Source: Buchnera aphidicola (Aphis helianthi)
Lineage (GTDB): Bacteria; Pseudomonadota; Gammaproteobacteria; Enterobacterales; Enterobacteriaceae
Direction: 5' to 3'
Length of the DNA stretch: 64,000 bases
Assembly: GCF_005083845.1 (NCBI RefSeq)
Contig: NZ_CP034894.1
Location: 186,001 to 250,000 of the forward strand
Each line of letters begins with the position of its first letter. The stretch's first letter is position 1. The notes under the pieces are model-generated. The model had not been told where the DNA came from, searched no databases, and saw only the letters and a list, made by a program, of their open reading frames with translations. Below are positions 1 to 11,262 of the stretch, piece after piece. The translations under genes and the position numbers were made by a program.

Positions 1-269
1 TCTTTTTGAATACCATATGGTAATCTTAATGCAATAAATTGATAAGAGTTGTTATTTTTTTCTCTACGTAATTGTTCAATTGTTATTTGGCATAGTTTTC
101 CTGTTAACGTTGAATCTTGCCCCCCACTAATAGCTACAATTAAAGATTTTAAATTAGTATTTTGAAGTAAATATTTTTTTAATTCTATAATACGATTTTC
201 AATTTCTATTTTTGGTATAATTTTTGGTTTTACATGAAGTAATTTAATAATTTTTTTTTGTAGTATCAT
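1..269 (-). CDS. nadE: NAD synthetase NadE (partial, N-terminal part)
   Basis: Only the first 89 codons are inside the window; the rest lies before base 1. The gene reads leftward from an ATG at 267-269. The PP-loop ATP-binding motif SGGQDST is at residues 48-54, and LRLPYGIQK follows near residue 80, as in enterobacterial NadE. The family makes NAD from deamido-NAD, ATP and ammonia. It is divergent from ackA across a 169-base A+T-rich spacer that probably holds both promoters. The short helical N-terminus before the PP-loop has the usual length. The identification rests on the first third of the protein, but the motif and its position are specific. Confidence 0.9.
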   Translation of the reverse strand, partial: MILQKKIIKLLHVKPKIIPKIEIENRIIELKKYLLQNTNLKSLIVAISGGQDSTLTGKLCQITIEQLRREKNNNSYQFIALRLPYGIQK

Positions 270-438
270 GTTTTTTTAACTTTACATTGATGAAAATATT
301 AATAAAAATATTTATTTTTATCAAATTATCTTTTTTTAATAAAGTAATTATTATATATTAAATATAATAATTTTTAAAACATATATTAAAAATAATTATT
401 TTTACTTTTTAATTTTAATAACATACTGGTAAACAATA

Positions 439-1638
439 TTGAATAATTTAATTTTTGTATTAAATTGTGGAAGTTCTTCTATAAAATTTTCTATATTAAA
501 CCCAAAAAGTAAAAAAAAATATTTATCTGGTTTGGTAGAATGTTTATTTTTAAAACAAACATATATTAGATGGCAATATTTAGGAGTAGAATATAAAAAA
601 AACATAGGATCTTATATATCTCATCAAGATGCTTTAAATTTTATCTTTGATAAAGTTTTATCAAAAAAACAAGATATATTGAATAATATCATAGGGATAG
701 GTCATAGAGTTGTTCATGGTGGAAAAAAAATTAATAAATCTATTTTAATAAATTCTGAAACTATAAATTTTATTAAAGAAGCTATTCCTTTTGCTCCATT
801 GCATAATCCTGCAAATTTAATAGGAATTAAAATGGTAATTGAAAAATTACCTATTTTATCGAATAAAAATGTAGCAGTGTTTGATACTTCTTTTTATCAA
901 AAAATGCCTAAAACTTCATTTTTGTATGCTATTCCCTATATTTTTTATAAAAAATATTATATTCGACGTTATGGTGCACATGGAATTAGCCATAATTATG
1001 TTTCATATCAAGCATCTATTATGTTAAATAAAGACTTTAATTTATTAAATATTATAACATGCCATTTAGGTAATGGATCTTCTGTTTCTGCAATTCGTAA
1101 TGGAGTATGTGTAGATACTTCTATGGGTTTGACGCCTTTGGAAGGTTTGGTTATGGGGACTCGGAGCGGTGATATAGATCCTTCAATTATTTTTTTTATG
1201 CATCAACAAATGGGAATAAGTATAGATAAAATTCATGAAATATTAACAAAAGAATCTGGTTTGTTAGGATTAAGTGGAAAAAGTAGTGATTTTCGTTATC
1301 TTGAAAAACATTACTCTACTGATAAAAGAGTACAGTTATCTGTAGATATTTTTTGTCATCGATTATCTAAATATATTGCTTCTTATATGTGTCTTATGGA
1401 TAAGCGACTAGATGCAGTAGTATTCACTGGTGGAATTGGTGAAAATGTATCATTAATTCGAGAAATAACTTTATCAAAATTATATTTAATGGGTTTTAAA
1501 ATTGATATAGAAAAGAATTTATTAATTAAAAACGGAAAAAGTGGATTAATTACAATCGACAAATCTATTCCAGTTTTTGTTATTCCTACAAATGAAGAAT
1601 TGTTGATAGCACAAGATACAATTAAAATAGTTAGTTAA
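439..1638 (+). CDS. ackA: Acetate kinase AckA
   Basis: Acetate kinase of 399 residues (E. coli about 400) interconverts acetate plus ATP with acetyl phosphate. The N-terminal phosphate-binding strand reads LNCGSSSIKF (residues 8-17). Later come the substrate-arginine region GHRVVHGG, the FDTSFYQ segment, HLGNGSSVSA and MGTRSGDIDP, and near the C-terminus FTGGIGEN, all typical of the ASKHA-fold family. The start is TTG at 439: an in-frame TAA lies three codons upstream with no ATG or GTG between, and the family motif begins eight residues later. pta follows 51 bases downstream on the same strand, so the two probably share a transcript, as in E. coli. Confidence 0.97.
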   Translation: MNNLIFVLNCGSSSIKFSILNPKSKKKYLSGLVECLFLKQTYIRWQYLGVEYKKNIGSYISHQDALNFIFDKVLSKKQDILNNIIGIGHRVVHGGKKINKSILINSETINFIKEAIPFAPLHNPANLIGIKMVIEKLPILSNKNVAVFDTSFYQKMPKTSFLYAIPYIFYKKYYIRRYGAHGISHNYVSYQASIMLNKDFNLLNIITCHLGNGSSVSAIRNGVCVDTSMGLTPLEGLVMGTRSGDIDPSIIFFMHQQMGISIDKIHEILTKESGLLGLSGKSSDFRYLEKHYSTDKRVQLSVDIFCHRLSKYIASYMCLMDKRLDAVVFTGGIGENVSLIREITLSKLYLMGFKIDIEKNLLIKNGKSGLITIDKSIPVFVIPTNEELLIAQDTIKIVS

Positions 1639-1689
1639 ATATAATTATTTATTAATTTTTTTTATATATTTTAAGATAATAAGAATATT

Positions 1690-3819
1690 ATGTCACGTAT
1701 TATAATGTTAGTTCCTTTAAATGAAAATGTTAGTATGACTACTATTACTTTAAGTTTAATTTCTTTAATTGATAAAAAAACAACAAATATTTTTTTTAAA
1801 TATTTTTTTTATTTTTCTCTTATAGATCCTTTAAAAGATAAAACTAAATTTATTATTAATAAATATTTTTCAAAGAATATAATTACATTAGAAAATATAG
1901 ATTTTTCAGAACAATATTTTAATTCGAGTCAATATAATACTCTTGTTAATCAAGTTATTGAACAATGTTATAATAAAAAAAATATAAATGGATTAATTTT
2001 TATTAAAGGTATAAATAAAAAAGATCATATTGATGCTGATAAAATAAATTATGAAGTTTCACAAAATATAAATGCTGAAGTAATATTTTTAGAAAATTTA
2101 AGAGAATATGCTTTTGAATATATCAGTAAAAAAGAAAATAAAATAAAAATATTTTTAAAATATAGTAAATATAAAAATATTTTAGGTTTTATTTTTAATA
2201 ATATTAGCTCTCCTTTTATAAAATCAAAATATAATTTTACAGAAAAATTAAATATTTTATATAATTTAAAAAAAAATGCACATATTGATATAATTAAAAA
2301 AGATATTTTTTTAAAAAATAGATTTTTTTCTACCTTAGCCTGTATTCCTTGGAACAAAAGTTTATTAAAACCGTCTGTAATAGAGATTTGTAGCTTTTTA
2401 AATGCAAGTATTATTAATACAAAAAATATAAAGAATTCTATTGTTAAGAAAATAATAATATTTGATGAAAATTATAAAAATATAATAAAAAAAAATTATA
2501 GTAATGCTTTATTTTTAATTTGTTTAAATCGTATAGAAACATTTATTAATGAGTTATTTCTCAAATCAAAAGTAAATAAAATTAGTGGTATTATTTTAAC
2601 AGGAACATTTAAATATACAAAAAACGTTTTAAACTTAATTGATTATTTAAAAAATAGTAATATTCCTATATTTTTTGTTAATAAAAATACAATAATGACA
2701 TTGTCTCAATTAGAAAAATTTAATTTTAATATTAATTTTTATAATAAGACATACATTAATAAAATATTAAAATATATTTCTAGTTATTTTAACAATATTA
2801 ATTTATTTTTGTTTCAAAATAAAAAAATTAATTATAAAAGAAAATATTCACCTAAAGAATTTTGTTATCGTTTAAAAAAATTATCTCAAAAAAATATAAA
2901 ACGAATTATACTTCCTGAAGCATATGAACCTCGTATATTACAAGCGGCTTCAATTTCTGATTCCTTAGGAATTGCAGAATGTATATTATTAGGAAATCCA
3001 AAAAAAATTTACGAGATAGCTCATGATAAAGGGATTCATTTAAGTAAAAATATTAAAATAATACAACCTAATTTAATACGAAATAATTATATTTCAAGAT
3101 TACTAGAATTGAGAAAAAATAAAGGAATGACTGAATTTTCTGCAATAAAGCAATTGCAAGATAATACTATTTTAGCAACTTTAATACTAGAATCTAATGA
3201 AGTTGATGGATTAGTATCTGGTTCGATAAATACAACAGCTAATACTATACGTCCAGCGTTACAGATTATTAAAACTAATTCTATTTATTCTTTAGTTTCT
3301 TCAATATTTTTTATGCTATTTCCTCAAGAAGTTTTAATTTATGGTGATTGTGCAATTAATGTTGATCCAACTGCTGAAGAATTAGCAGAAATTGCAATTC
3401 AATCTGCTAATTCAGCTAAAAATTTTGGTATAGAACCACGTATAGCAATGTTATCTTATTCTAGCGGATATTCTGGAAACGGATTACAAGTAGAAAAAGT
3501 AAGGAATGCAACTTCTATTGTAAAATTAAAACAACCTAATTTAATTATTGAAGGTCCTATTCAATATGATGCTGCTATCTCAAAAAAAGTTTCTAAGTTA
3601 AAAACTCCAAGTTCATTGATTGAAGGATCTGCAAATATTTTTATTTTTCCAGATTTAAATTCTGGTAATATCACTTATAAGGCAATACAACGTTCTTTAG
3701 GCTTAATTTGTATTGGACCTATGTTACAAGGATTAAGAAAACCAGTGAATGATTTATCCAGGGGCGCATCAATTGAAGATATTATTTATACTATTGCTTT
3801 GACTTCGATTCAGTCATAA
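1690..3819 (+). CDS. pta: Phosphate acetyltransferase Pta
   Basis: Pta, 709 residues (E. coli 714), converts acetyl-CoA and phosphate to acetyl phosphate and pairs with AckA. The protein begins MSRIIMLVPL, like the enterobacterial long form with its N-terminal P-loop-like regulatory domain. That domain and the middle region (to about residue 375) are very Lys/Asn/Ile-rich and diverged. The C-terminal catalytic PTA domain is well conserved: RIILPEAYEPR, VDGLVSGSINTTANTIRPALQ, INVDPTAEELAEIAIQSA and IEGPIQYDAA. It is full length, so the regulatory half has drifted but was not lost. It converges on yfaE with only 10 bases between stop codons. Confidence 0.96.
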   Translation: MSRIIMLVPLNENVSMTTITLSLISLIDKKTTNIFFKYFFYFSLIDPLKDKTKFIINKYFSKNIITLENIDFSEQYFNSSQYNTLVNQVIEQCYNKKNINGLIFIKGINKKDHIDADKINYEVSQNINAEVIFLENLREYAFEYISKKENKIKIFLKYSKYKNILGFIFNNISSPFIKSKYNFTEKLNILYNLKKNAHIDIIKKDIFLKNRFFSTLACIPWNKSLLKPSVIEICSFLNASIINTKNIKNSIVKKIIIFDENYKNIIKKNYSNALFLICLNRIETFINELFLKSKVNKISGIILTGTFKYTKNVLNLIDYLKNSNIPIFFVNKNTIMTLSQLEKFNFNINFYNKTYINKILKYISSYFNNINLFLFQNKKINYKRKYSPKEFCYRLKKLSQKNIKRIILPEAYEPRILQAASISDSLGIAECILLGNPKKIYEIAHDKGIHLSKNIKIIQPNLIRNNYISRLLELRKNKGMTEFSAIKQLQDNTILATLILESNEVDGLVSGSINTTANTIRPALQIIKTNSIYSLVSSIFFMLFPQEVLIYGDCAINVDPTAEELAEIAIQSANSAKNFGIEPRIAMLSYSSGYSGNGLQVEKVRNATSIVKLKQPNLIIEGPIQYDAAISKKVSKLKTPSSLIEGSANIFIFPDLNSGNITYKAIQRSLGLICIGPMLQGLRKPVNDLSRGASIEDIIYTIALTSIQS

Positions 3820-3829
3820 TATATTTTAA

Positions 3830-4090
3830 TTAGATTTTAATTATAATATTACCGTTTGGCTGACAGCAACATGGAAAAATTTCATTTGTTTTAAATAAAG
3901 CAGCTATAGGCTGTTTTATTGGGTAACTTATTTTTCCTTTTATTATTTGTATACGACAAGTTCCACAATATCCAGACTTACATTGATATCCTATAAATAT
4001 ATTATTTTTTTCTAGAGTAGATAATAACGAAATATTTTGTGTGTAAAAAATTATTTTTTTATTTACTATTTCAATAGTAGAATTGCTCAT
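3830..4090 (-). CDS. yfaE: 2Fe-2S ferredoxin-like protein YfaE (NrdB cofactor maintenance)
   Basis: An 86-residue plant-type ferredoxin (E. coli YfaE 84). The cluster ligands are visible in YQCKSGYCGTCRIQ (C-x4-C-x2-C) with the last cysteine in FPCCCQP near the C-terminus. In E. coli YfaE supplies electrons that regenerate the diferric-tyrosyl radical cofactor of NrdB. A longer frame to 4138 exists, but the ATG at 4088-4090 gives the family N-terminus (MSNSTIEI) and sits one base after the nrdB stop, so translation is probably coupled. It is the last gene of the nrdA-nrdB-yfaE unit. Confidence 0.93.
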   Translation of the reverse strand: MSNSTIEIVNKKIIFYTQNISLLSTLEKNNIFIGYQCKSGYCGTCRIQIIKGKISYPIKQPIAALFKTNEIFPCCCQPNGNIIIKI

Positions 4091-4091
4091 T

Positions 4092-5222
4092 TTATAGTTT
4101 AAATTTTTTAAATTCTTGATTAGATACCTTAGAATCAATTTGACCTACTAAATAAGAACTAATTTCGGTTTCTTGAGGAGCATTTTGTATATAATCAGAG
4201 TTTAACCAAGAATCAATCCAAGGAATAGGATTAGATTTTTGTTGAAAAGGCATTTTTAAACCTATTGCATCCATACGAATATTAGTAATATATTCTATGT
4301 ATTGACATAGTATATCTTTATTTAACCCTAACATTGAACCATCTCGAAATAAATATTCTGCCCATTTTTTTTCTTGCTCTGAAGCTGATATAAAAATTTT
4401 AATTACTATTTCTTGACATTCTTTAACAATATTGTGCATATTTTCATTATTTTTTTTATTACTTAAAAGATATAAAATGTGTTGAGTACCTGTTAAATGC
4501 AATGCTTCGTCTCTTGCAATTAATCTAATAATTTTTGCATTTCCTTCCATAATTTCTCTTTCTGCAAATGCAAATGAGCAAGCAAAACTTACATAAAACC
4601 TAATTGCTTCTAGCACATTAACACTAATTAAACACAGATATAATTTTTTCTTTAACAAATGTAAATTAATATAAATTTTTTTCTCATTTACTATGTGATG
4701 TCCTTCTCCTAATAAATGCCAATAACTAGTCATTTGGATTAATTCATCATAATAATTAGAAATATCTTTTGCTCTATCATTAATATTTTTATTACTTATA
4801 ATATCATCAAAAATGATTGATGGATTATTAATAATATTTCTAATTATATGAGTATAAGAACGAGAGTGAATTGTTTCTGAAAATGACCATGTTTCAATCC
4901 ATGTTTCTAATTCAGGAATAGATATAATAGGTAAAAAAGCAATGTTTGGACTTCGTCCTTGAATTGAATCGAGTAATGTTTGATATTTTAAATTACTAAT
5001 AAAAATATGTTTTTCATGTGAAGGAAGGTTTTGAAAATCTATACGATCTTGTGACAAGTCTATCTCTTCTGGTCTCCAAAAAAATGAAAGTTGTTTTTCA
5101 ATTAATTTTTCAAAAATATTATATTTTTGTTGATCATATCTAGCTATATTTACAGATTGTCCGAAAAACATAGGTTCTATTAACTGATTATTCTTTTTTT
5201 TTGAAAATGTTGTATAGGACAC
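4092..5222 (-). CDS. nrdB: Ribonucleotide reductase class Ia, beta subunit NrdB
   Basis: NrdB, 376 residues (E. coli 376), is the radical-generating R2 subunit. Iron-ligand helices are recognisable, including [26 protein letters not shown] and [13 protein letters not shown]. The C-terminal peptide [11 protein letters not shown]...FKL, which docks on NrdA, is conserved. It lies 52 bases downstream of nrdA and directly before yfaE. This looks like an intact aerobic ribonucleotide reductase, the source of deoxynucleotides. Confidence 0.97.
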   Translation of the reverse strand: MSYTTFSKKKNNQLIEPMFFGQSVNIARYDQQKYNIFEKLIEKQLSFFWRPEEIDLSQDRIDFQNLPSHEKHIFISNLKYQTLLDSIQGRSPNIAFLPIISIPELETWIETWSFSETIHSRSYTHIIRNIINNPSIIFDDIISNKNINDRAKDISNYYDELIQMTSYWHLLGEGHHIVNEKKIYINLHLLKKKLYLCLISVNVLEAIRFYVSFACSFAFAEREIMEGNAKIIRLIARDEALHLTGTQHILYLLSNKKNNENMHNIVKECQEIVIKIFISASEQEKKWAEYLFRDGSMLGLNKDILCQYIEYITNIRMDAIGLKMPFQQKSNPIPWIDSWLNSDYIQNAPQETEISSYLVGQIDSKVSNQEFKKFKL

Positions 5223-5274
5223 TTTTTATACCTAAAAAATAAATTTTTTACATTTTATGTAGTTTATCGAAATA

Positions 5275-7563
5275 TTATATAATACAAGAACCACTTGTAC
5301 AATTATCTTCTTTATTTGTTTTATATTTATTAAAATTATAATTATCTTCAGCTCCATCTCTTGTATTTTGGTAATATAAAGTTTTTATTCCTAGTTTGTA
5401 TGCTATAAGTAAATCATATAATAGTTGTTTCATCGGTATTTTTTCGTTTTCAAATTTTTTGGGATCATAATTAGTATTTACTGAAATAGATTGATCAATA
5501 AATTTTTGCATAATAGCTACAAGTTCTAAGTATCCAGTATTATTTGGTATATTCCAAAGTAATTCATATTGTGCTTTTAATTTTTTATATTCTGGTACAA
5601 CTTGTTTTAACATTCCATCTTTTGATGCTTTTATACTAATAAATCCTCTTGGCGGTTCAATACCATTGGTTGCATTAGATATTTGAGAAGATGTTTCTGA
5701 CGGCATTAAAGCAGATAAAGTAGAATTTCTTAAACCATACTTTTTAATTTTTTTTCGTAATAAGTTCCAATTTAAATGTAATGGTTCATTACATATTATA
5801 TCTATATCTTTTTTATATGTATCTATTGGTAATTTTCCTAAGTAATAATTTGTTTGATCGAATAATAGACATGATCCTTTTTCTTTAGCTAATTCACAAG
5901 AAGCTTGTAATAAATAATATTGTATTGCTTCAAAAGTTTTGTGTGTTAAATTTTTTGCGCTACCATCTGAATAACGAACTTTATTTTTAGCTAAATAATA
6001 TGCAAAATTAATTACACCAATACCTAAAGAACGTCTTGAAATAGAGGATGTTTTTGCTGATATTATTGGATAGTTTTGATATTCTAATATTTCATCTAAT
6101 GCTCGAACAGACAATATAGATAATTCTTCAAGTTCTTTTAAATGTTTAATTGATCCTAAATTTAAAGCTGATAATGTACAAAGAGCTATTTCTCCATTTT
6201 TATCATAAATATCATTTAATGGCTTGGTAGGCAATGTAATTTCTAAACATAAATTAGATTGCTTTATTGGGGCTAATTTAGGATTAAAGGGACTATGTGA
6301 ATTACAATGATCTACATTTTGTATATAAATTCGTCCAGTTGAAGTTCTTTCTTGCATAATTAGAGAGAATAAATTAATTGCTTTGATGGTTTTTTTTCTT
6401 ATATTTTTATTATTTTCATAATCAATGTATATTTCTTTAAATTTTTTTTGATCAGAAAAAAAAACTTCATATAACTCTGGAACATCAGAAGGACTAAATA
6501 ATGTAATATTTGCACCTATCAACATTCTTTGATACATTAGTTTATTAATTTGAACAGCGTAATCAAGATGACGTACTCTGTTTTCTTCAACACCTCTATT
6601 ATTTTTTAAAACTAATAGATTTTCAATCTCAAGATGCCAGATTGGATAAAAAACTGTCGCTGCTCCTCCTCTAACACCTCCCTGTGAACAAGATTTTACA
6701 GCACTTTGAAAATGTTTATAAAAAGGAATACACCCTGTATGAAATGCTTCTCCATTTCGAATTGGACTTCCTAAAGCTCTAATTTGACCAGCATTAATTC
6801 CAATACCAGCTCTTTGAGAAACATATTTAACAATACAACTAGCTGTGGCATTAATAGAGTTTAAATTATCTGCACATTCAATTAAAACACAAGAACTAAA
6901 TTGACGAGTTGGTGTTCTTACACCTGACATAATTGGTGTAGGTAATGAAATTTTAAAGGTAGAAATTGCATTGTAAAATCTTTGAATATAATTCATGCGA
7001 ATATTTTTAGGATATTTAGAAAATAAACATGCAGATATTAAAATATATAGAAATTGTGCACTTTCGTAAATTTTTCCAGTAATACGATTCTGTAATAAAT
7101 ATTTTCCTTCTAATTGTTTGACAGCGGCATAAGAAAAATTCATATCACGGCGATGATCAATAAAAGAATCCATTATTACATATTCTTTAAAAGAGTAATC
7201 TTGTAATAAGTTTTTATCATATTTCCCCAAATTTACTAATTTTTTTACATGATTATATAGTACTGGTGGTTCAAATTGACCATAAGCCTTTTTTCTTAAA
7301 TGAAAAATAGCAAGTCTCGCGGCAAGATATTGATAATCAGGTGTATCTTGAGATATTAAATCTGCTGCAGCTTTAATAATTGTTTCATGTATATTAATGG
7401 TTGTTATGTTATTATAAAATTGAATACGTGATCGTAATTCTACTTGAGAAACAGATATATCTTCTAGTCCTTTAGCTGCCCAATTTAAAACTTTATGAAT
7501 TTTGTCTAAGTTTATTTTTTCTTGTGTTCCGTTACGTTTAGTCACGAATAGACTATTTTTCAT
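5275..7563 (-). CDS. nrdA: Ribonucleotide reductase class Ia, alpha subunit NrdA
   Basis: NrdA, 762 residues (E. coli 761), reduces ribonucleoside diphosphates. An N-terminal ATP-cone (VTKRNGTQEKINLDKIHKVL) suggests that overall allosteric control is kept. Active-site cysteines are visible in FSSCVLIECAD (about 225), SNLCLEI (about 439, with the adjacent Glu) and ALCTLSALNLG (about 462). The mobile C-terminal CTSGSCII keeps the two cysteines that pass electrons from thioredoxin or glutaredoxin. It is the first gene of the nrd unit, 101 bases from the gyrA stop. Confidence 0.97.
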   Translation of the reverse strand: MKNSLFVTKRNGTQEKINLDKIHKVLNWAAKGLEDISVSQVELRSRIQFYNNITTINIHETIIKAAADLISQDTPDYQYLAARLAIFHLRKKAYGQFEPPVLYNHVKKLVNLGKYDKNLLQDYSFKEYVIMDSFIDHRRDMNFSYAAVKQLEGKYLLQNRITGKIYESAQFLYILISACLFSKYPKNIRMNYIQRFYNAISTFKISLPTPIMSGVRTPTRQFSSCVLIECADNLNSINATASCIVKYVSQRAGIGINAGQIRALGSPIRNGEAFHTGCIPFYKHFQSAVKSCSQGGVRGGAATVFYPIWHLEIENLLVLKNNRGVEENRVRHLDYAVQINKLMYQRMLIGANITLFSPSDVPELYEVFFSDQKKFKEIYIDYENNKNIRKKTIKAINLFSLIMQERTSTGRIYIQNVDHCNSHSPFNPKLAPIKQSNLCLEITLPTKPLNDIYDKNGEIALCTLSALNLGSIKHLKELEELSILSVRALDEILEYQNYPIISAKTSSISRRSLGIGVINFAYYLAKNKVRYSDGSAKNLTHKTFEAIQYYLLQASCELAKEKGSCLLFDQTNYYLGKLPIDTYKKDIDIICNEPLHLNWNLLRKKIKKYGLRNSTLSALMPSETSSQISNATNGIEPPRGFISIKASKDGMLKQVVPEYKKLKAQYELLWNIPNNTGYLELVAIMQKFIDQSISVNTNYDPKKFENEKIPMKQLLYDLLIAYKLGIKTLYYQNTRDGAEDNYNFNKYKTNKEDNCTSGSCII

Positions 7564-7664
7564 ATTTACTTAACCTGTTGTACAGACATAATTTTTTAGA
7601 TAAAAATTTTTTGAATTTAAAAAAAGTATTAGTTTATGTAATTTAAATGATTAATATATTTTGA

Positions 7665-10184
7665 TTATATAGATTTTACAATAGGTTCGACAATTCTTTG
7701 TAAAGCAACAACTTTTTCGTTTTTTGATGTTCGTGTTAAAATTACACCCTGTGTATTTCTTTTAAATACTCCTATTTCTGAGACTCTAATTCTAACTAAT
7801 GTTCCTGCGTTAGTAATCATCATAATTTGATCTTTATCTATTACTTGTATAGCACCAATTATTTTTCCATTTTTTTTTGTTATTTTTATTGAAATTACTC
7901 CTTGTGTTGCACGTGATTTAATTGGAAAATCAGAAATTTTTGTACGTTTTCCATATCCGTTATTAGTCGCTATTAAAATACTTGTTTTTTCATTAGGTAC
8001 AATTAATGAGACTACTTTATCATTTTTTAGTATTTTAATACCTCTTACTCCAGAAGCAGTTCTACCCATAGCTCTAACACTATTCTCTGAAAATTGAACT
8101 ACTTTCCCATTTTGGGTAAATAGCATAATGTTATTTTTTCCATTAGTTAGTGCTACTCCAATTAATTCATCATCAGTTTTTAAATTAATAGCGATAATTC
8201 CAGCAGATCTAGGTTTTTGAAATTTTTTTAAAGAACTTTTTTTAACTATACCTTGCGAAGTAGCCATAAAAATATTAAGATTATCTTTATATTCATGAAC
8301 AGGTAAAATTGCTGTAATTCTTTCTTTATTATTTAATGGTAATAAATTTACTATAGGTCTACCTTTTGCATGTCTACTAGATTCTGGTAGCTGATATACC
8401 TTCATCCAATATAAAATACCTCGACTAGAAAAGCACAATATAGTGTCATGTGTGTTTGCAATTACTAAATTTTGTATAAAATCTTCCTCTTTAATCTTAG
8501 CAGCAGATTTTCCTTTTCCTCCTCTTTTTTGTGCGTTATAATCAGAAATAGGTTGATATTTAACGTATCCAGAATGAGATAATGTAACTACTACATCTTC
8601 TTGAGTAATTAAATCTTCAATGTTAATATCATTATGATGTTCATTGATTTCTGTTTTTCTTTTATCATTAAAATTACATTGTATTAAAAGTAATTCTTCT
8701 TTAATAACTTCCAGCATACGATTTGGGTTTTTTAATATTTCTTTTAATTCGATAGTTTTATTTATTAAATTATTATATTCTAAAACAATTTTATTTTGCT
8801 CTAAATTAGTTAGTCTTTGTAATTTTAAATCTAAAATAGCTTGCGCTTGCTTTTTACTAAAGCAGTAATAATTATTTTTTTCGTTTATTTTTTTTATTGC
8901 TGTAATATTTTGAGTGTTACATTGTATATTTTTATACATCCATTTTGTTTCTATAATATTTTTTTTTGCTTCTATTAAATTTTTAGAATTTTTAATTAAA
9001 TCAATAATAAGATTGATATTTGTTAAAGCAACACTTAATCCTTCAAGAATATGAGTACGTTTAAGCGCTTTTTTTAACTCAAAAATACTACGACGTGTGA
9101 CTATTTCTTTTCTATGTGATATAAAATATTGAATTATTTCTTTTAAAGGTAATGTTTTTGGTTGTCCACGACATAATGCAACCATATTTATTCCAAAAGA
9201 AATTTGTAGTTGCGTAAGAGAATATAATTGATTTAAAATTATTTCTGATAAAGCTTCTTTTTTAATTTCAATTACAATTCTCATTCCATCTTTGTCAGAT
9301 TCATCACGTAAAGCTGTAATACCATCAATTCTCTTATCTTTTACTAACTCAGCTATTTTTTCTATTAAACGTGATTTATTTACTTGGTAAGGGATTTCAT
9401 AAAAAACGATTGTTTCTTTATTATTTTTTTTATTTTTTTCAATTTTATTACGTGCACGAATATAGATTTTTCCCTTTCCAGTACGATATGCTTCTTCAAT
9501 ACCTGTTTTTCCATTAATAATCCCAGCTGTTGGAAAATCTGGTCCTGGAATGTATTTTATTAATTCTTGTAACGTAATGTTGTTGTTTTCTATATAGGCT
9601 AAACATCCATTAATTACTTCATATAAATTATGAGGTGGAATATTTGTTGCCATTCCAACAGCTATTCCAGATGATCCATTAATTAAAAGATTTGGTATTT
9701 TAGATGGTAATATTTCAGGAATATACTCAGTTCCATCATAATTAGGAACAAATTCAACGGTGTTTTTTTCGAGATCTGCTAATAATTCATGAGCTATTTT
9801 AGACATTCGAATTTCTGTATATCTCATAGCTGCTGCTGCATCTCCATCTACGGATCCAAAATTGCCTTGACCATCTATCAACATATATCTTAATGAAAAA
9901 TTTTGAGCCATTCGTACTATTGAATCATATACAGCAGAATCACCATGTGGATGGTATTTACCAATTACATCACCTACAATTCTAGCAGATTTTTTATATG
10001 ATTTATTCCAATCATTATTTAATATATACATTGCAAAAAGTATTCTTCGATGAACTGGCTTTAAACCATCTCGAACGTCAGGTAAAGCTCTACCGACTAT
10101 AACGGACATAGCATAGTCTAAATATGAGCTTTTTAATTCTTTTTCAATATTAACTTGTATGATTTCTCGTGCAAGTTCTTTCAT
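7665..10184 (-). CDS. gyrA: DNA gyrase subunit A
   Basis: GyrA, 839 residues (E. coli 875), is the breakage-reunion subunit of DNA gyrase. The catalytic tyrosine falls at residue 122 in AAMRYTEIR, the same number as in E. coli. The quinolone-resistance region [17 protein letters not shown] keeps Ser83 and Asp87, the wild-type sensitive state. The GyrA-box [10 protein letters not shown] starts the C-terminal DNA-wrapping domain, whose blades are present. The shortfall against E. coli is mainly the acidic C-terminal tail, absent here (the protein ends [10 protein letters not shown]). The gene reads leftward and is divergent from the DUF2076 gene across 258 bases. Confidence 0.98.
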   Translation of the reverse strand: MKELAREIIQVNIEKELKSSYLDYAMSVIVGRALPDVRDGLKPVHRRILFAMYILNNDWNKSYKKSARIVGDVIGKYHPHGDSAVYDSIVRMAQNFSLRYMLIDGQGNFGSVDGDAAAAMRYTEIRMSKIAHELLADLEKNTVEFVPNYDGTEYIPEILPSKIPNLLINGSSGIAVGMATNIPPHNLYEVINGCLAYIENNNITLQELIKYIPGPDFPTAGIINGKTGIEEAYRTGKGKIYIRARNKIEKNKKNNKETIVFYEIPYQVNKSRLIEKIAELVKDKRIDGITALRDESDKDGMRIVIEIKKEALSEIILNQLYSLTQLQISFGINMVALCRGQPKTLPLKEIIQYFISHRKEIVTRRSIFELKKALKRTHILEGLSVALTNINLIIDLIKNSKNLIEAKKNIIETKWMYKNIQCNTQNITAIKKINEKNNYYCFSKKQAQAILDLKLQRLTNLEQNKIVLEYNNLINKTIELKEILKNPNRMLEVIKEELLLIQCNFNDKRKTEINEHHNDINIEDLITQEDVVVTLSHSGYVKYQPISDYNAQKRGGKGKSAAKIKEEDFIQNLVIANTHDTILCFSSRGILYWMKVYQLPESSRHAKGRPIVNLLPLNNKERITAILPVHEYKDNLNIFMATSQGIVKKSSLKKFQKPRSAGIIAINLKTDDELIGVALTNGKNNIMLFTQNGKVVQFSENSVRAMGRTASGVRGIKILKNDKVVSLIVPNEKTSILIATNNGYGKRTKISDFPIKSRATQGVISIKITKKNGKIIGAIQVIDKDQIMMITNAGTLVRIRVSEIGVFKRNTQGVILTRTSKNEKVVALQRIVEPIVKSI

Positions 10185-10442
10185 AATAACTATTGTCTCT
10201 TTTTGAATTAATAAAATAATTAAGTAAAAATTATAACATAATTAATATATTAGATGCATTGAAAGAAATAAATTCTATATTTAAAAATATACTTTAATTA
10301 ATTAGTTAATATTTAAAAATATTTTTTATATTGTTTATTTTAAATGAAAGTATTAAAATAATAGTTTATTAAAACTATTTTATTAATATTCAACAATATT
10401 AAAAATAATATTTTTTATTTTAATTAAATATGAGATCTTTTT

Positions 10443-11162
10443 ATGAAAGATGAAGAAAAAAAATTAATAGAAAATTTGTTTCATCGTTTAAAAAATACTG
10501 AATTAAATTCTTCTGAACGAGATGATGAAGCAAATAGTTTAATACAAGATTTAGTAAAAAAACAACCATACTCTCCTTATTATATGACACAAACAATATT
10601 AATCCAAGAAACAGCAATAAAGAAATTAAGTTTAAAAGTTGAAGAATTAAATAATACTATATCGAACTTAAATTCAAATAAGGTTATTAAAAAACCTAGT
10701 TTTTTATCTAGTTTTTTTAGAAAAGAACCTATTTCTTCAGAAACATCTAATAATATTTGGGGAAAAAATCAAAATATTTCAGGTTCTTATAATCCCTTAC
10801 CAGCATCTTCTTCAGCTATAAGTAATAGTAATAGCAGTGGTAGTAATAGTGGGTTTATTAAAAATGCTTTGCAAACTGCAACTGGTGTAGCAGGAGGAAT
10901 GATTTTAGGTAATATGTTAATGAATGTTTTTAATCATAGCAAACCTGAAGAAGAAATATTCGATACCATTAATGAATCTTCTATATCTAATATAGAAGCA
11001 AATGAATTTCATACAGATAATGAACACAACTTAATTGATTACAATGATCAACATCATCCTTATGCAGATGAAAATATATCTAATTTTGATGATAATCATA
11101 TTAATGAAATTAGCGGTATAAACGATGATATGGATGACATTAATGATGATAATTTTATTTAA
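10443..11162 (+). CDS. DUF2076 family protein with acidic C-terminal tail
   Basis: A 239-residue protein of unknown function. Residues 1-80 match the DUF2076 pattern as I know it: an N-terminal helix (EKKLIENLFHRLK), then DDEANSLIQDLV, QPYSPYYMTQTILIQE and a coiled-coil-like stretch. The middle is Ser/Asn-rich (SNSNSSGSNSG), followed by a conserved glycine-rich hydrophobic segment GVAGGMILGNMLMNV that could insert in or contact a membrane. The last 70 residues are strongly acidic and Asp/Asn/His-rich. There is no signal peptide. Retention in a reduced genome suggests a useful role, but none can be assigned. A hairpin at 11218-11245 follows the stop. Confidence 0.8.
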   Translation: MKDEEKKLIENLFHRLKNTELNSSERDDEANSLIQDLVKKQPYSPYYMTQTILIQETAIKKLSLKVEELNNTISNLNSNKVIKKPSFLSSFFRKEPISSETSNNIWGKNQNISGSYNPLPASSSAISNSNSSGSNSGFIKNALQTATGVAGGMILGNMLMNVFNHSKPEEEIFDTINESSISNIEANEFHTDNEHNLIDYNDQHHPYADENISNFDDNHINEISGINDDMDDINDDNFI

Positions 11163-11217
11163 TTATTTAAAATAAAATATTTGATATAAAATTTTTTTTA
11201 AATTTAAAAATTTAAAT

Positions 11218-11245
11218 AAAGCCAGCATATTTTTTTGCTGACTTT
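11218..11245. terminator. Hairpin between convergent DUF2076 gene and ahpC
   Basis: The arms aaagccagca and tgctgacttt flank an A/T loop. All but one position pairs; the mismatch is C-A in plus-strand RNA but a G-U wobble in minus-strand RNA, so the hairpin is better on the ahpC side. It contains several G/C pairs, unusual in this sequence, and lies between two convergent stop codons. It probably acts as a terminator. Confidence 0.5.
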
Positions 11246-11262
11246 AAACATAATAATAATTT

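Noticed and set aside
4091..4138. Sixteen-codon N-terminal extension of yfaE
   Set aside because: It overlaps the end of nrdB and has no family similarity. ATG 4090 gives the usual 86-residue protein.
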